A DNA stretch of 64,000 nt from Stenogyne calaminthoides (lineage: Eukaryota; Streptophyta; Magnoliopsida; Lamiales; Lamiaceae). The position numbers were made by a program, and so were the translations under genes. Below are positions 12,401-24,769 of the stretch, one piece after another (position 1 is the first letter of the stretch; every line of letters begins with the position of its first letter). The notes under the pieces were generated by a model, which did not search any database, was not told the origin of the DNA, and saw only the letters and a program-made list of their open reading frames with translations. The stretch lies in assembly GCA_037126765.1 (NCBI GenBank), contig JBBCBC010000001.1, positions 18,928,622-18,992,621 on the forward strand, written 5' to 3'.

Positions 12401-15400
12401 ACGGTATGGGCAAAATTATGTGCAACTATCTTGGCCCGCAAAAGGATAAATGGATGATAAGTTAAATGCAGTTCAATATCACTCGGGATCCTAAATCCAT
12501 GGAGGTCGAGCAAATTCTTCTTCGGCGGGCCTTGAGAAATTTTATACGCTCACTTTGCAATCCAATGATGCGGATATGAAGCACTAGAATTCTAAGGAAT
12601 TTAAGGGTAGATATCTGGATGCTCCGGAGAAGAACTACTTTCGGCGATCCTGGCGAAGAAATCGGTGCGAATCGCGACATAACCCGTCTGTTCGGCCTTC
12701 CCAAAGGGCGGATCTACTTTGCCCATTCTGGGGAGACCGAAGACGAAATACGTCGAAAAAGAGCTCTTGAGAGGCCGACAAACATCATACTTGGGTTTTG
12801 TCGGGCAATGCTCAAAGAAAATACCGATTGTTGTTTGACATATTGTCAAAAACAATAATGGTATTAGATTCACCGAATCTTTATTACATCGGTCAAATGC
12901 GGCAAAGATGGCTGCAATAATTGATGAAGCGAAGAACATCAATTGGCACGGGTTCCTGAAGGCCATTCTGCTCCAGGAACATGACAAATTTGGAGTAGAT
13001 GAGTGGAGGCAGGTATGTCGGACGAAGAAGATCGGCCAATCTCAACAAGGTTGCGATTATCCTCCAAGATAAATTGCCAAAGGCCAAATGGGAACAGAAT
13101 GGACTGAAGTCCTATAAAGGCTTTCTCACAGTCACTTCAGTCATTTTTTTTGGGCCGCAGACGATGATATCGGCCGACCCCCAAAGTCCAAGAAAGGAAA
13201 AGGCAAAGAAGGCAACTTCTTCGCACCAGAATCTTGGCGAATCGGCTCAAGCGGTGAAGGACCCCCGAAGGCCCACGGATGCCCCCTAAGAAGAAGAAAA
13301 AGAAAACCGGGTAAAGGCCGGGAGAAAGAAGAAGAAGAAACAAGCTCGTGACTCGATGTTAGAAGATGGTCGGATATGAGGAAGCGCCCGAGCGATCTGT
13401 TGCACCACAAAAATCGGGTGAAACACTCGTCAGACCCAGGTAAGGCTTTCAGTGAGAGCTTCGCCCGGATCACTCTGAGGAAGAAGCACAAGCGATCAAT
13501 CTCCTTCTCCTCAAGCTCCAAGCTGTCTCACCGCTTTCCAGAATAACGAGGCTGGCTGACATGTCTCTCTATCCTTCCCACTTGCGAACACAAGCGCATC
13601 GGTTCGCGAACGAGCACCACTGTTGTGGAAAGCAAAGCGCCTCTTCCCTGTGGAACCTCTGCTGAGTTGAACCCGTCGTGACTTCCGTGACTCGAGCACA
13701 GCGGAACCTTCTATACCTCGTCAAATTGAATGCGGGCCAAATGATCCTGAGTCGGATCAACAAAATCATTGAAGGAAATTGATGGAATCTTGGTCGAAAG
13801 AGATTGATGAGGTACATGCCAATTTGATCGCCCAACTTTGTCATAAGAGAGGAAGTTTTGGAGATCCTCACCGAGATCTTCGATTAAAAAAGCTTCTCGA
13901 TTTCATAATAATTATAGAACAGATGGGCGGTGCGAGATGAGTTTGCGGAACTTCGATTTGACATGAGGAAATGCAAAAAAAGTGGGATCACCGAATTTGA
14001 GCCGATAATCGCTAAATCTGTTAAAGCTCGATCCATAGGAAGCTAGGGTTGCCGAACAGGGGCCAACCGAGAGCGGTGACAAAGCTCTGGGCAGATGCCA
14101 CCATGAAGGATCGCAGAGGCTGCCGATGATAGTGGAACCCAGTCTTTGCAGTTCATGACCAACCAATCGAGGCACAAACAAGCGGGCCCGGATCAAGTGA
14201 CAACTAACGTTCCAACATCACACGTCACTTCTTGATCAACCCGAGGAGATCGATCTTTGTCTCAAAGATCTCACGAGAAGAAAAGTTGAGGGATCGATAG
14301 GCGATCAAAAAGCGAATGCCATCAACGAAATAAAAGATCAAAGAAATGAGACCATTTCCCACATTGAGGCAATCAAAGATCGGTTCTCCCAAAAGCAGGT
14401 CCCTTTGCGTCGACCCGGCCCGATAAAAGACGTTGATGCCAAACCCGGCTCAAGTGGATAAACAACAAGTTTCTTTTTCCGATGCTCATCGACAAGCTAG
14501 AATTGTGAAGAGAAACTTGACAAGCTCCTCACAACACTCTCTCTTTGCTATGGAATCTGTCAAGACGCGGATGACGATATCAACGATTCAAAATCTAACT
14601 GCTCAAACTCAAAAGCATATCTGTTGCGAGAACTCAACAAAGCGTCGCGATCAACTTTGGTTCTCGACCTCCCACCTCACTACTCTTTTTGATCAAACCA
14701 AAAAAGGGGAAGAACAGTGAAAACCAATGAAGCGAGGACATCACAAACTCGGAGAAGAACAACCAGGCCGGAGATCTGAGGCGGACAAAATCTTTGCCGA
14801 AAAAGATGTCAAAAGAGGAATGAGAAGAAGCGAAAAATGCCAAGAAGAAAGAAGGGCGTAAAAAAATACAGAGGCGAAAAATCAAGAAGAAATTCAATTT
14901 GAGAATGAAGAAAGGAAGAATTTGGAAAAATCCGTACGGAAACTAAAATTGCCACAAGAGTTGATGAGATCATCCCAAAAAGCAATTTCGCGCATCTTAA
15001 GAAATTTGAGGAATGGAACAAGATCGGAAGTGAATGGCCACGGATGCCTTTGTTCTTAATCTTGTCCCACAAGAAGAATCTCTGATGAAGAATTCCTCAA
15101 GCCGGTTAGAGAATAAATACCGGATTTTTTGAAGTATCACGGAGAATGAGGCCAAGTGATCAATGTAAAATAACTTCGCCAAGAGTATGATCATCTGGTG
15201 TACTCGAAGAAAATAGGATGGCTCATTAAACAATTTGGCATTTCAAAGATTCTACTTTGACATCTGACGAAACCATAAATAAGCGATCCTCGACAAAGCG
15301 ATGATGTCAAATGGAAACTTTATCGGATTTTCAACGTTCCTCAAGATCAAAGAGAGATGCGGAAGGATACAAGCCCAAAAGAGTGAAGAATCAGAAGACT

Positions 15401-15430
15401 ACTCAGGATCAGCTGCACTTATTTTCAAAC
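12401..15430 (+). pseudogene. Post-pol coding region of element A (broken)
   Basis: Fragments in several frames resemble pieces of B 20,300-23,260 in the same order. They include LRNLRVDIW near 12,595, DEAKNINWHGFLKAILLQEH at about 12,920-12,980, a lysine-rich PP-KKKKKK-like stretch near 13,290, Lys/Glu-rich segments at 14,700-15,000, and RSKRDAEGYKPKRVKNQKTT near the end at 15,340-15,400. In Sireviruses this position holds an additional ORF sometimes called envelope-like. I see no signal peptide or transmembrane segment and no known domain. The product appears basic and coiled-coil-like. Confidence 0.55.
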
Positions 15431-15594
15431 TTTTCTGATGTAACATGTAATCATCATTCTTTAATGAGAAAAGTTTATTTTTTTCTGATCCTAAGACAAA
15501 GTCTCATTGTCTTACGATTACATGCTCTTAAGCATTCTATTTCTTATCAAATGTTTTGGTTTCTCTAAGTGTTTTGGTTTTTTCAAAAAAAAAT

Positions 15595-17165
15595 TGTTGG
15601 GAAATTTATAGTTTTGATGAAAGTTCCAACAACATATGTAATAGGACGGTCGGACACTGTTGGTGATGATGTTTATATTACTGCATAGGAGACCGGTTGA
15701 TAATTCTTGTATAGAACAAGCGATGTAATAGATGGGTCACATATTGAGGGGGAACTCAATATGTATAGGTCGAATCTGAAGACTCAAAGAACAAGTGATG
15801 TCGGCGGGCGGAGCGCTAGAAAAGCGAAGATCAGTTGATCGATCCGATCCGAATATCTCGGTTTGAAGTCATGAAGCTCAAACTCGAGATACTCGAAGAT
15901 CGGATGACTTCGGATGATCGGACCCGGAAAGACCTACATCGGTAGGATCCGCTAGTTGAAGCTAAGTCAACCGGCATCGAAGACTCTATCGGTGATGGTC
16001 GATTCGGGATCGATCGAATTCACTCACCTTGAGGAGAAATCTAATGTTTCACCTAATCATCGTCTATGATCTGAACAAGAAGAATGTCAAGCTTAGTTGG
16101 AAGAACAACACCTTTGAAAAGTAAATCTGCTATCGATAAGAACAAGACACGTATGATCGGAGCGGCAATTGCGGATTTGATTTTACCTCTCTATACTTTG
16201 ACTACAAAGTACAAATTCACGCTTTTCGGCCATCTTGGTTTCACGGAAAACTAGTCATCGAGCACTGCAAGTCTACCAAATATAGCTGAAGTTCAAATTG
16301 CTCTCCAACGACTCTTTGATTTCAAGGTCTATATATATGGATTACACTTTAGAGTGATACTGTTAAATAACAAACGCAAATTTGAACAATCAAAAGCTCA
16401 AGCTAATTTGATTTCCGCACAAGAACACGATCAAGAAGAATATTTTTTATTAAGTGTTCATCCCATAAGTTCTTAGCATAGAAATCTTTTCATCTAGGTG
16501 ATTAGGCTACTTATAATGCTGAAAAAGATTTCATAGTTGGAACCTCAACAATCTTACCCAAACCCCCAAGTTAGGTTAAGTTGTTTAGCAAGATTTCAGA
16601 TTAGGGTTTCTAGTTACGATTTAAGGATCGGTTGAGTGTGAACTCTTTAAGCATCTAGTCGATTGTCTTGTGTTGGACTTACACATAAAACAAAGTCCAG
16701 GTTGGTTAAGTCGGTGCCCTTTTGATAGGGAAGAGTGGGCGTGGGATGGTTTGTCGAACCACTATAAATCTTGTGTGCCACTCTTTGGCTTTGATTAATT
16801 GTTCACATAATCGCACCTGACCTTTAAAAGCGCATACATATTCCAAGTTGAGATCGGCTAGCACCAAGCTTCGATCGATCATACCAACACTTGATCAACC
16901 GATTAAAAGATTAACCTTGGAATCGATTTATCAAAACCGGTTTTTTCACGGGTAAAACTTAAGCTTCCACGACATCAGTTAAACCGATAGTTCTGCAAAT
17001 CGACCGCTTGAGCGATCGATAAGTTGGTTATCGACCCAAACCGATTCACTCGCTTCGCCTCTGATCGGGCTAAGCGCCTCACTCACATGATCTGCCGAAA
17101 AGTTTTTTGAAGTCTATTCACCCCTCCCTCTAGACCCGCCCCGCTAAACCCGTTAAGGACCTACA
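15595..17165 (+). repeat. 3' LTR of element A
   Basis: Starts TGTTGGGAAATTT and ends AAGGACCTACA, then the target duplication tatac. A degenerate purine tract (tcaaaaaaaaat) lies just upstream. Compared with the 5' LTR it differs mainly at CAG/CTG sites, which read CGG or CG here. Confidence 0.92.
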
Positions 17166-17332
17166 TATACCTCGATACATGAGCCCTTGGGTTCGTGCTC
17201 CCATTGTAACAATCTATTACCGCTGCATCGACTTTCCTCTGAGTAGGTGCTAAAGTAATTAGCGTACTAAATGGCGATACAATGTGCAATACACTTACCC
17301 TGATTACGGTACGCAAAATCTGCACCATTAAC
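17166..17332 (-). pseudogene. Gag of element G, N-terminal part
   Basis: From an ATG near 17,332 the minus strand stays open to the edge of A. It reads MVQILRTVIRVSVLH first and CYNGSTNPRAHVSRY at the end. Removing A and one copy of tatac brings this into frame with ISYMASMGATDATRCR at 2,557-2,510. That gives the standard gypsy gag N-terminal pattern (Y-x-G-x2-NP-x3-V, then the CRLFPLTL helix). The insertion thus split a previously continuous gag. Confidence 0.75.
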
Positions 17333-17619
17333 TCCCCGTATCTTTGCCATATTTATCCTCCTTTCGACCTTGAGACCGAGTCGCCCCCTGACTTATCACG
17401 ACCTTCGAGGTAGCCAAGTATATCCACTTTCTTCCACGTCGCCCAGCGACTTGCGTAACGTTCCAAGTCACCTCCGACCTCGGGTAGCCTATGTGATTCC
17501 TACGACCTGCGGCTTCTGGCTCATAGAGCCTCAACCTCAAGTCACTTCATCTGGTTGCTGGTGATCTACTTGTCAGCTTTGTATCTTATCTGTGTGGAGA
17601 GATTATTCATGTTACAACA
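17333..17619 (-). repeat. 5' LTR of element G
   Basis: 17,435-17,619 matches 1-185. The inner end of the LTR and the PBS lie somewhere in 17,333-17,434, but I cannot place them because the other LTR is cut by the window edge. Confidence 0.75.
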
Positions 17620-18556
17620 ACCGCCTCACCGCCGGGATTGGCCACCACTGCATCGTCGTCGCCTCAACCGCTCATCCGCCCGAGGACACGAAGGCTATCG
17701 AGGCCAACTTAGCGCCTCCTCGGGGACCCCGCAGTGGAACCCCCTGACCGCACCGGCCTCTCCGGGCGAAAGAACGGTCGATGCGAAATTGGCCAAGTCC
17801 GCCACGGGGAGAACCACGTCGACCTCAGGCGGACAATCAGTGACGAAGGCCTTAAAATCCTCCACAAGCACGAAGTGGTCGGAGGAGGGATCGCGACGGT
17901 AGACCGCCTGAAGGACATCAACATAGGCACTGATGTAGGAGAAGATCCCCAGTGCGGCGTCGTCGGCGGCACAAAGGGAAGCCTTGTTCGACACCTGGAG
18001 CTCGAGCTCTCCGACCTTGGATTCATAGTCCACCGCCAAGGCATGGGACTCAGCCAGTTGGCGAGTAAGCTCGTCGACCCGGCCCCGCAACGTCACCAGC
18101 TCGAGGTGATGTGAGTCCACTTTAGCGCGCCTTTTCGTGTTCACCTCGGCCACCTGCAAGGCTAACTCGGCCGACCGCTCCTGCTCGGCCTTCAGGTCGA
18201 CCTCCATTCAAGACATGGCCGCGGCCGCCTCCTCCAACTTTTTTTTTTCGCTCGCCGAGGGCGAAAGCGGGGGAGGTCTCGTGTCCCGATCATTTTGCTC
18301 GATGACCCGCTTGAGGAATGTGGCTACTTTCTGGGAATAGACCAGAGTGGTGTACAAGTTGTTCTCCTTGCTGTTGGAGGAAGCGGCATGATGGTCGTCC
18401 AGAGACCAACATCGGGGCATGTCTCGCATGACGGAGTGACGATGTACCGAGGCGTCTGGTGATACTTCCGACGATGGGGGCATCTTGAGCAAAGATAGTC
18501 GGCCCAGCGCGGGAAGTTAGCAAACCTCAGAAAGACAAAAAGCAAGTCAAGACATT
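17620..18556 (+). mobile_element. Element H, left fragment
   Basis: Sequence between the insertions of G and B. It carries the 3' part of the antisense gene of H. acatt at 18,552-18,556 is one copy of the target duplication made by B; the other is at 32,298-32,302, where H resumes. Confidence 0.75.
17695..18545 (-). pseudogene. Antisense ORF of element H, 3' exon with coiled coil
   Basis: Begins after a plausible splice acceptor (ctttctgag/gtttgc near 18,530) with FANFPRWADY. A long frame from 18,492 to 17,695 then reads into KVATFLKRVIEQNDRDTRPPP and, past one in-frame TGA at 18,208, into EVDLKAEQERSAELALQVAE and more heptad-rich sequence (about 100 residues of predicted coiled coil). It ends at 17,695 with VPEEALSWPR. 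It pairs with the Transposase_28-like exons at 32,341-33,937; B occupies the intron between. A one-base frame difference near 18,500 is unresolved. The role of these accessory proteins is unknown. Confidence 0.6.
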
Positions 18557-20116
18557 TGTAGGTCCGAATCGGTTTGTGAGGGCGAAGTTTAGAGGGGCGG
18601 GTGAATAGACTTAAAAACTTTTTTTGCAGATCATGTGTGATGGCAAGGTTAGCTTCGAGAGAGTCGAGTGAATCGGTTTGGGCTGATAACCAACTTACTA
18701 ATCGTCACGAAAGCGGTCGGGCTTCGGTAACTATCGGTTTAAATCGATGTGTCGCGGAAGCTAAGTTTTACCCGCAGAAAAACCGGTTTTATAAATCGAT
18801 TCCAAAGTTAGTCTTTTAACCGGTTGATGGCGTGTCGAGCTTGATCGGTCGTAAGCTTGGTGCTAGTGATCTCAACTTAGAATATGTATCTTTGCTTTAA
18901 AGGTTGTGTGCAATTGTGTAGACATTTAATCAAAGGGTAAAGGCACACAAGATTTATAGTGGTTCGGACAAACCCGGTCCCTCACGTCCACTCTTCCCTA
19001 TCACAAGGGCACCAACTTAACCAAGCGGACTTAGTTTTTATGTGTTAGTCCAACACAAATGACAATCGACAGATATTTAAGGAGTTCTCACTCAACCGAT
19101 CCTTAAATCGAACTAGAAACCCTGATGCGAAATCTTGCTAAACAACTTAACCTAACTTTGGGTTTTGGATAAGATTGTTTTGGTTCCAACTATGAAATCT
19201 TTTCTAGTGTTTAAGGTAGCCTATCGGCTAGATGAAAAGATTTCTATGCTAAGAACTTATGGGATGAACACTTAATAAAATAATCTTCTTGATCGTGTTC
19301 TTCGTCATGGAAATCGATAATTGCTTGAGCTTCTTGATTGTTCGGTGTTTAGTGTCTTCACTCTGAAGTGTGATCCCATATTTATAGACCTTGAAATCAA
19401 AGAGCCGTTGGAGAGCAATTTGAATTTCGGCTATATTTGGTAGGTTCTTGAGGATTGATGTGATGTGCTTCGGAACGGCATGGCGAAAAGTGTGAACTTG
19501 TATTTTATAGCCGTTAGAGAGAGCAACATGAAATCCGAAGAATTGTCGACTCGATCATACGTGTCTTGTTCTTATTGGTTATGAGCCTTTCATTTTTCAG
19601 GTGTTGTTCTTCCAACTAAGGTTGACATTCTTCTTGTTCGGATCATCGACGTATGATTAGGTGAAACATCGATTTTCACTGGTGAGTGACTTTGATCGAT
19701 CGAAATCCCACCGGTCTACGATGGAGTCTTCTCGGCCTTACGACTTAGCTTCAACTAGCGGACTCGGTGATGTAGGTCTTCCTCGTCCGATCTTCCGGAA
19801 GTCATCGATCTTCAAGTATTATGAGTTTGAGCTTTATGACTTTAACAGATATCGACTAGATCGGGATCGTCGATCTTCGTTCTTCTCTAGCATTACGGCA
19901 CATCGGGATATCGGTTGTTCTTTGGATCTTCAGATCGACTTATACATATTGAGGTTCCCCTCAATATGTGACCTATCTATTACATCGGTTGTTCTATACT
20001 GATAATTATCAACCGGTATTCTATAAATCGGTAATATAAACATCGATCATAATGTCCCGACCGGTCCTATTACATGTGTTTTTGGAACTTTTATCAAAAC
20101 TATAAATTTCCCAACA
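18557..20116 (-). repeat. 3' LTR of element B
   Basis: On the plus strand it runs from tgtaggtccgaa to tttcccaaca, the reverse complement of the A LTR. A TATA box on the minus strand lies near 19,377-19,390. Confidence 0.9.
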
Positions 20117-20129
20117 ATTTCCCTTTTGA
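20117..20129 (-). other. Polypurine tract of element B
   Basis: On the minus strand tcaaaagggaaat immediately precedes the LTR start TGTTGGG. The A tract at the same place has lost its G run. Confidence 0.8.
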
Positions 20130-20299
20130 TAAAAACCAAAACACCGAGAAACCAAACACAGTTGATAAATATAGAACGAAGAAAAGAGCACATAATCAGA
20201 AGACAATGAGATTTTGTCTTAGGATCAGAAAATAAACTTTTCTCATTAGATATGTTGATTACATGTTACATCAAAAAAGTTTGAATTTAAAAACAAACC

Positions 20300-23260
20300 G
20301 ATCCCGGAGAAGTCTTACGATTCTTCACTCTTTTGGCTTGTATCCTTCCGCATCTCTCTTTGATCTTGAGGTGCGTTGAAAATCGATATAGTTTCCATTT
20401 GACATCATTGGTTTCCGCGAGGATCAATTATGTGCGTTTTGCTCAGGATGTCAAAATAGAATCTCTGAAATGCCAGTCAGTCAAATGAGCCATCTGCCTT
20501 CTTCGAGTAATCCAACAGATCATACTCTTGGTGAGATATTTTTACATTGATAAGTTTGGCCTCATTTTCCGATACTTGAAAAAATGGGATATTTATTTTT
20601 CTAACCGGTTGAGAATTCATCATCCGGAGATTCTTCTCATGGAACAAGATCAAGAACAAAAGCATCCAAAAGCCATTCACTTGATCTTATTCCATTCCTC
20701 AAACCTCTTAGCATGTGCGGCGGTTTTTGAATGATCTCATCAACTCTTCTTTGGCGGTGAGGTTACGTACAGATTTTCCGGCCTTTCCTTTCTTAAGCTC
20801 TCGTCCCAATATTTTCTTGATTTTACGCCTCTGTCAATTTATCGCCCTTCTTTCTTCTTCGCTTTTTTAGCCTCTTCAATAATCTGTTCTTTGGGCGGTT
20901 TCTCGGCCGATTCCTTGCTCGATTTGTATCTTTTAGTTTGTCTTCTTGTGACTATCTTAGTCTGAGTGGTTTTGCACACAGGTTGTGATGTCCCGGCACC
21001 ACTGAAGATAACTTTCTTGCCTTTGACTTTTCCATCTTTTTCGAGAGACTTCGTTAGCAAAGAGATCCGGATGGTCTAGTCTTTGTCCATAGGCTTTCAA
21101 GCTATGCGAATTAGATCTTCATTTGTTACGATCATGTTAGTTGGTTTCTCCTCCGTCCTTCCCCTTTTTGGTTTGATCAAAAAAAAGCGTGAGAGTGGGA
21201 AGTTAGGGATCCAAAATCCCGGTGATATTGCCTGTTGAGATCTGCCAATGAATAAACACAGAACTTGAGCGATTAGATGTTGAACCTTGAGATCGGCTCG
21301 GTCTTGGCAATTCCATGGCGATGAGAGTGTAAAAATCGGTTTGTCAAGTTTCTCTTCATCAATTCTAGCTTTTTCGATGAGCATCGAAAAAACTTGTTGT
21401 TGATCCACCAATCGACTTGTCATCAACGGACTTTATAAGTTGGCGGAACCGCGGTGGTCACGGTTTGGGAGAAGCGATCTTTGATTGCCTCAATGCGGGA
21501 AATAGCCAATTCCTTTGATCTGTTATTTCTTTGAGGCCAATCGCCTCGATCGACTATCACTTCCTCAACTTCTTCTTTCGGGAGATCTTTGAGACAAGAT
21601 CGATCTCTGAAGTTGATCGTGCCATGATGTGAGATGTTGGAATGTTTTGCTTCACGGATCTCTTTTCGGTTGTTTTTCGCCTCCGGTGGTTGGTCATGAA
21701 CCTGCAACACCAGTTCCACTATCATCGGCAGCTCCTGCATCCTTCATTGTAGCATCTGCTTCAGGAGCTTCTTGGCGATCTCCGGTTCGCCTTGATCGAT
21801 TAACCCAAAACTTCTGTGGATCGAGCTTTGATAGATTCAGCGATTATCGGCTCAATGGTGATCTACTTTAGCAATTTCCTCATATCGAAATCAAAATCTG
21901 CAAACTCATCGGCCCCCGCCCATTTGTTCAATAATCATTATAAAATCGAAAGCTTTTTAATCGAAGATCTCTCGGTGAGGATCTCCATAACTTCCTCTCT
22001 AATAGCGAGGATGGGCGACCGATTACGGATACATCTCATCAATTTCTCGTTCGATTTGCATTAAATGCATTTTCCTGTGATGGTCTTTGATGATCTAGAG
22101 CCGCCAGAATTGTGCATCGGTCGAGTTGATGAGATGTGGAGAGTTGATTGGTGCTTGAGTAGGCGGGGAGTTCTGATTGGCTCGACCTGCAGAGGTTACA
22201 TTGTAGAAAGCGGTAGCGTTCCTAGCGGGTAAGCTTTCGGTTCCTGGTGATGTAGTTTGGAGTTCGCGAAGCGGTGGGAGAAAGGAGAAACATGCTTTCG
22301 GCTGACCCGATGAAATGCGAGTGGTGAATCGGCTCGAGTTGGAGGAGGAGATCGTTAAATCTCTTGCTCCTTCGTCGGGATGTTCCGCGAGCTCTCAGCT
22401 GGCTTTGCTGTCGACTTTTCACTGATTTTTGTGGCGGGTCGGTGATCTGGCGCTCATTCTTCATCGACTCATCTTCTAAAAGCGAGTCATGGAGGCTGCT
22501 TAGCCTTCTTGGCCTCTTCTCCTGGGCCTTCACCAGTTTTCTTTTCTTTTTTTTAGGGGGCATATGGTGTAAACCGAGGTTGCTTTCTTGCTCTTTCCTT
22601 CTTGGGGGTGGGCATATATCATCGTCTGGTGGTCCAAATATGGCATTTGTGAAGTGGTGGAGAGGAAAGCCTTGTAGGACTTCAGATCCATTACGGTCCC
22701 CATTTGGCATTTGGCATTTTGTCTTTTAAGATAAGCGCAACCTTGTTGAGATTCTTGATCCTCTTCTTGAATAGACCTACCTCCATTCATCAACTCCAAA
22801 TTTCTCATGTTCTTGGAGTAGAATGACCTTTAAGGAACCCATGCGATTGATGTTCTTGGCTTCATCAATTATTGCGACCATCTTTGTCTGGTTTGGCGGA
22901 TGTAAGAGCATCTGGGCTGAACACAATACCCATGATTGTTTTTGACAATATGTCAAACAACGATCGGTATTTCCTCTTGAGCATTAGTGCGACAAAACCT
23001 GGTCGAAACGATGTTTGTCGACCTCTTTCAAGAGTTTCGTTTTACAATCGGCTCATCTTCATTCTCCTGTTAGTGGCGGTAGGGGAAATCCTTTTGGCAA
23101 AATTGAGCAGGGCGAGTTATGTCCGCGTTAAATCGGTCGATATCTTCTCAATACCAAGGAAAAGTAGTTCTTCTCCGGAAGCGTCCAGATCCACTCTTAA
23201 ATTCCTTAGGAATTCGAGTGCTTTTATCTTTACATCATCTTTGGATTAATTTGAGCAAGC
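20300..23260 (-). pseudogene. Post-pol coding region of element B (broken)
   Basis: Minus-strand fragments in several frames: near 23,160-23,220 a leucine-rich stretch matching A at 12,595; around 22,870 the DEAKNI-like segment; 22,710-22,222 a basic stretch with MPPKKKKRKLVKAQEKRPRR that resembles a nuclear localisation signal; 21,740-21,423 with KEEVEEVIVDRGDWPQRNNR and AISRIEAIKDRFSQTVT; and 21,060-20,839 with repeated Lys/Glu. The order agrees with A. No catalytic motif and no membrane segment are visible. Confidence 0.55.
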
Positions 23261-24760
23261 ATAATATTTCTCAAGACCTCCTTTCTTGAATTTTGCTCCA
23301 CTTTCATTGATTCGGATCGAGTAATGTCAAACCGCATATAACTTGTAAATCGACAATCTTTAATGCCCGATTCGCATAATTGCTCATTATTTTACCCATA
23401 CCTTAGTAGTGGCCATCTACAAATAAGATAGACTCGATTAAGATTGTGCATAAACATAGAGATATGATATATTGATTATCGGACCTATACACGACCTAGT
23501 AATCGATAAACACATGCGAAACCAAGAAACAATAAAGCATAACCACGGGATACCATCGATTGACAAAATCTTTAAGATCAATGGATTTTAAGGAAAAAAA
23601 AGATTCATCAAATAATCGAAAATTACGATTCTTTTTTGGAAGATAATTTTGAAACTTAAGAAAAACACTTTGAATCGCAGAGAAGTAATCTGGAGAGTTT
23701 TTAAAAAAAAAACATAAGTTTGTGAATGGGAAAACTCGGTAGAGTTTTGATGAACCTTATAAAGATGAGGAGGAAAAAAAGACAAGATTTGGAAGATCAA
23801 CCGTTTGAAAAAAATTTAACGATCCGTTTAAGCGGTTTTGATCGTATGGTCGGGAAAAAGCACGTACAAAAACCTTTTGGATTTAAAAGCGCATTTTGTA
23901 GCAATTAATACAAGTACCCCACGTCCGCATTAAATGTTTTGCAGTGTGTCTATCGCGATGACGTAACTAGCATCAACAGACTCAGTCTGATATAAAACAT
24001 GAGCTTGATATACGGTCTTGATCAGACAACAGCTGATCTTCGTATATCAACTCTATTTTTTCATGTAGCACATGTGCCCATAAGGTCTTTGAACCAATTT
24101 CTTGGCACATGTGCTCCATTTAACAGCTGGAGAGTCCATTGACTTCAGGTCTAAGGGCTCCTGGCTTAGAAATCCTATCAACGCCGCTCTCGCTCCACTG
24201 GTTTTAGCTTCAGCTAGCGGCTTTAGGATTATATCAAAGCCTCTCTCACCCTTGTTAAGTGGGGGAAAATGAGAGCATCAGATTTAAAATCTCTCTCTCT
24301 CCCGCTCTTCTTGGGTTAGGATGAGGGTTTAGGGTTATAGGTTTAGGGTTTTCGGTTATGACTTATGTACTGACCTCCGGGTCCTTTGTACTTGTAACTT
24401 GTATTGTAACCTGACCTTCGGGTCTTTATCAATGAAAATTTCTATTATTCCATTGTTGTGTAAATTCTCTGCTTTCTTATGCGATTGTAGGCTTTAATCT
24501 GTGAATCTTGCTTGTTGAATATCAGCTAAATCGACTTACAAAGATGTAAAATAACCCAACTGATTTAATCAGATAATTCTTTAATCTGAGCGTTTCCTTT
24601 AATCTGATAAACCTTAAATCTGATCAGTTCCTTTAATCTGATAACTTGTAAATCTGATCGATTTCTCATATCGATTCCTTGGTGATCTTACGATCGATTG
24701 AGATACCAAACTCAATCGATTCCTTTCAACTTTGGTTAGTCTCTTAACGGTTTGGTTCCG
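23261..24760 (-). other. Non-coding spacer between pol and post-pol region of B
   Basis: AT-rich sequence without protein similarity. It includes the telomere-like motif at 24,313-24,356, a gagagaga run, and the point near 23,950 where A has ~0.95 kb more. Confidence 0.6.
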
Positions 24761-24769
24761 GAGAACAAT

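Larger units (their letters stand above)
2559..17165 (+). mobile_element. Element A: full-length Copia retrotransposon, Sirevirus-like
   Basis: 14.6 kb bounded by two LTRs of 1,585 and 1,571 bp. The target duplication tatac is at 2,554-2,558 and 17,166-17,170. Order: 5' LTR, tRNA-Met-type PBS, gag, coiled-coil linker, protease, integrase, reverse transcriptase, RNase H, a 5.5-kb post-pol region, purine tract, 3' LTR. Integrase before RT makes it Copia; the long LTRs and large post-pol coding region suggest the Sirevirus (SIRE/Maximus) lineage, which is inference. It sits inside the gag gene of G, in the opposite orientation. All reading frames are broken. Confidence 0.93.
17166..17619 (-). 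mobile_element. Element G, right part (5' LTR and start of gag)
   Basis: Continuation of 1-2,558 after removal of A. It ends at gttacaaca (17,619), the outer edge of the G 5' LTR. The following accgc would be one copy of a 5-bp target duplication whose partner lies outside the window. G is inserted in element H. Confidence 0.8.
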
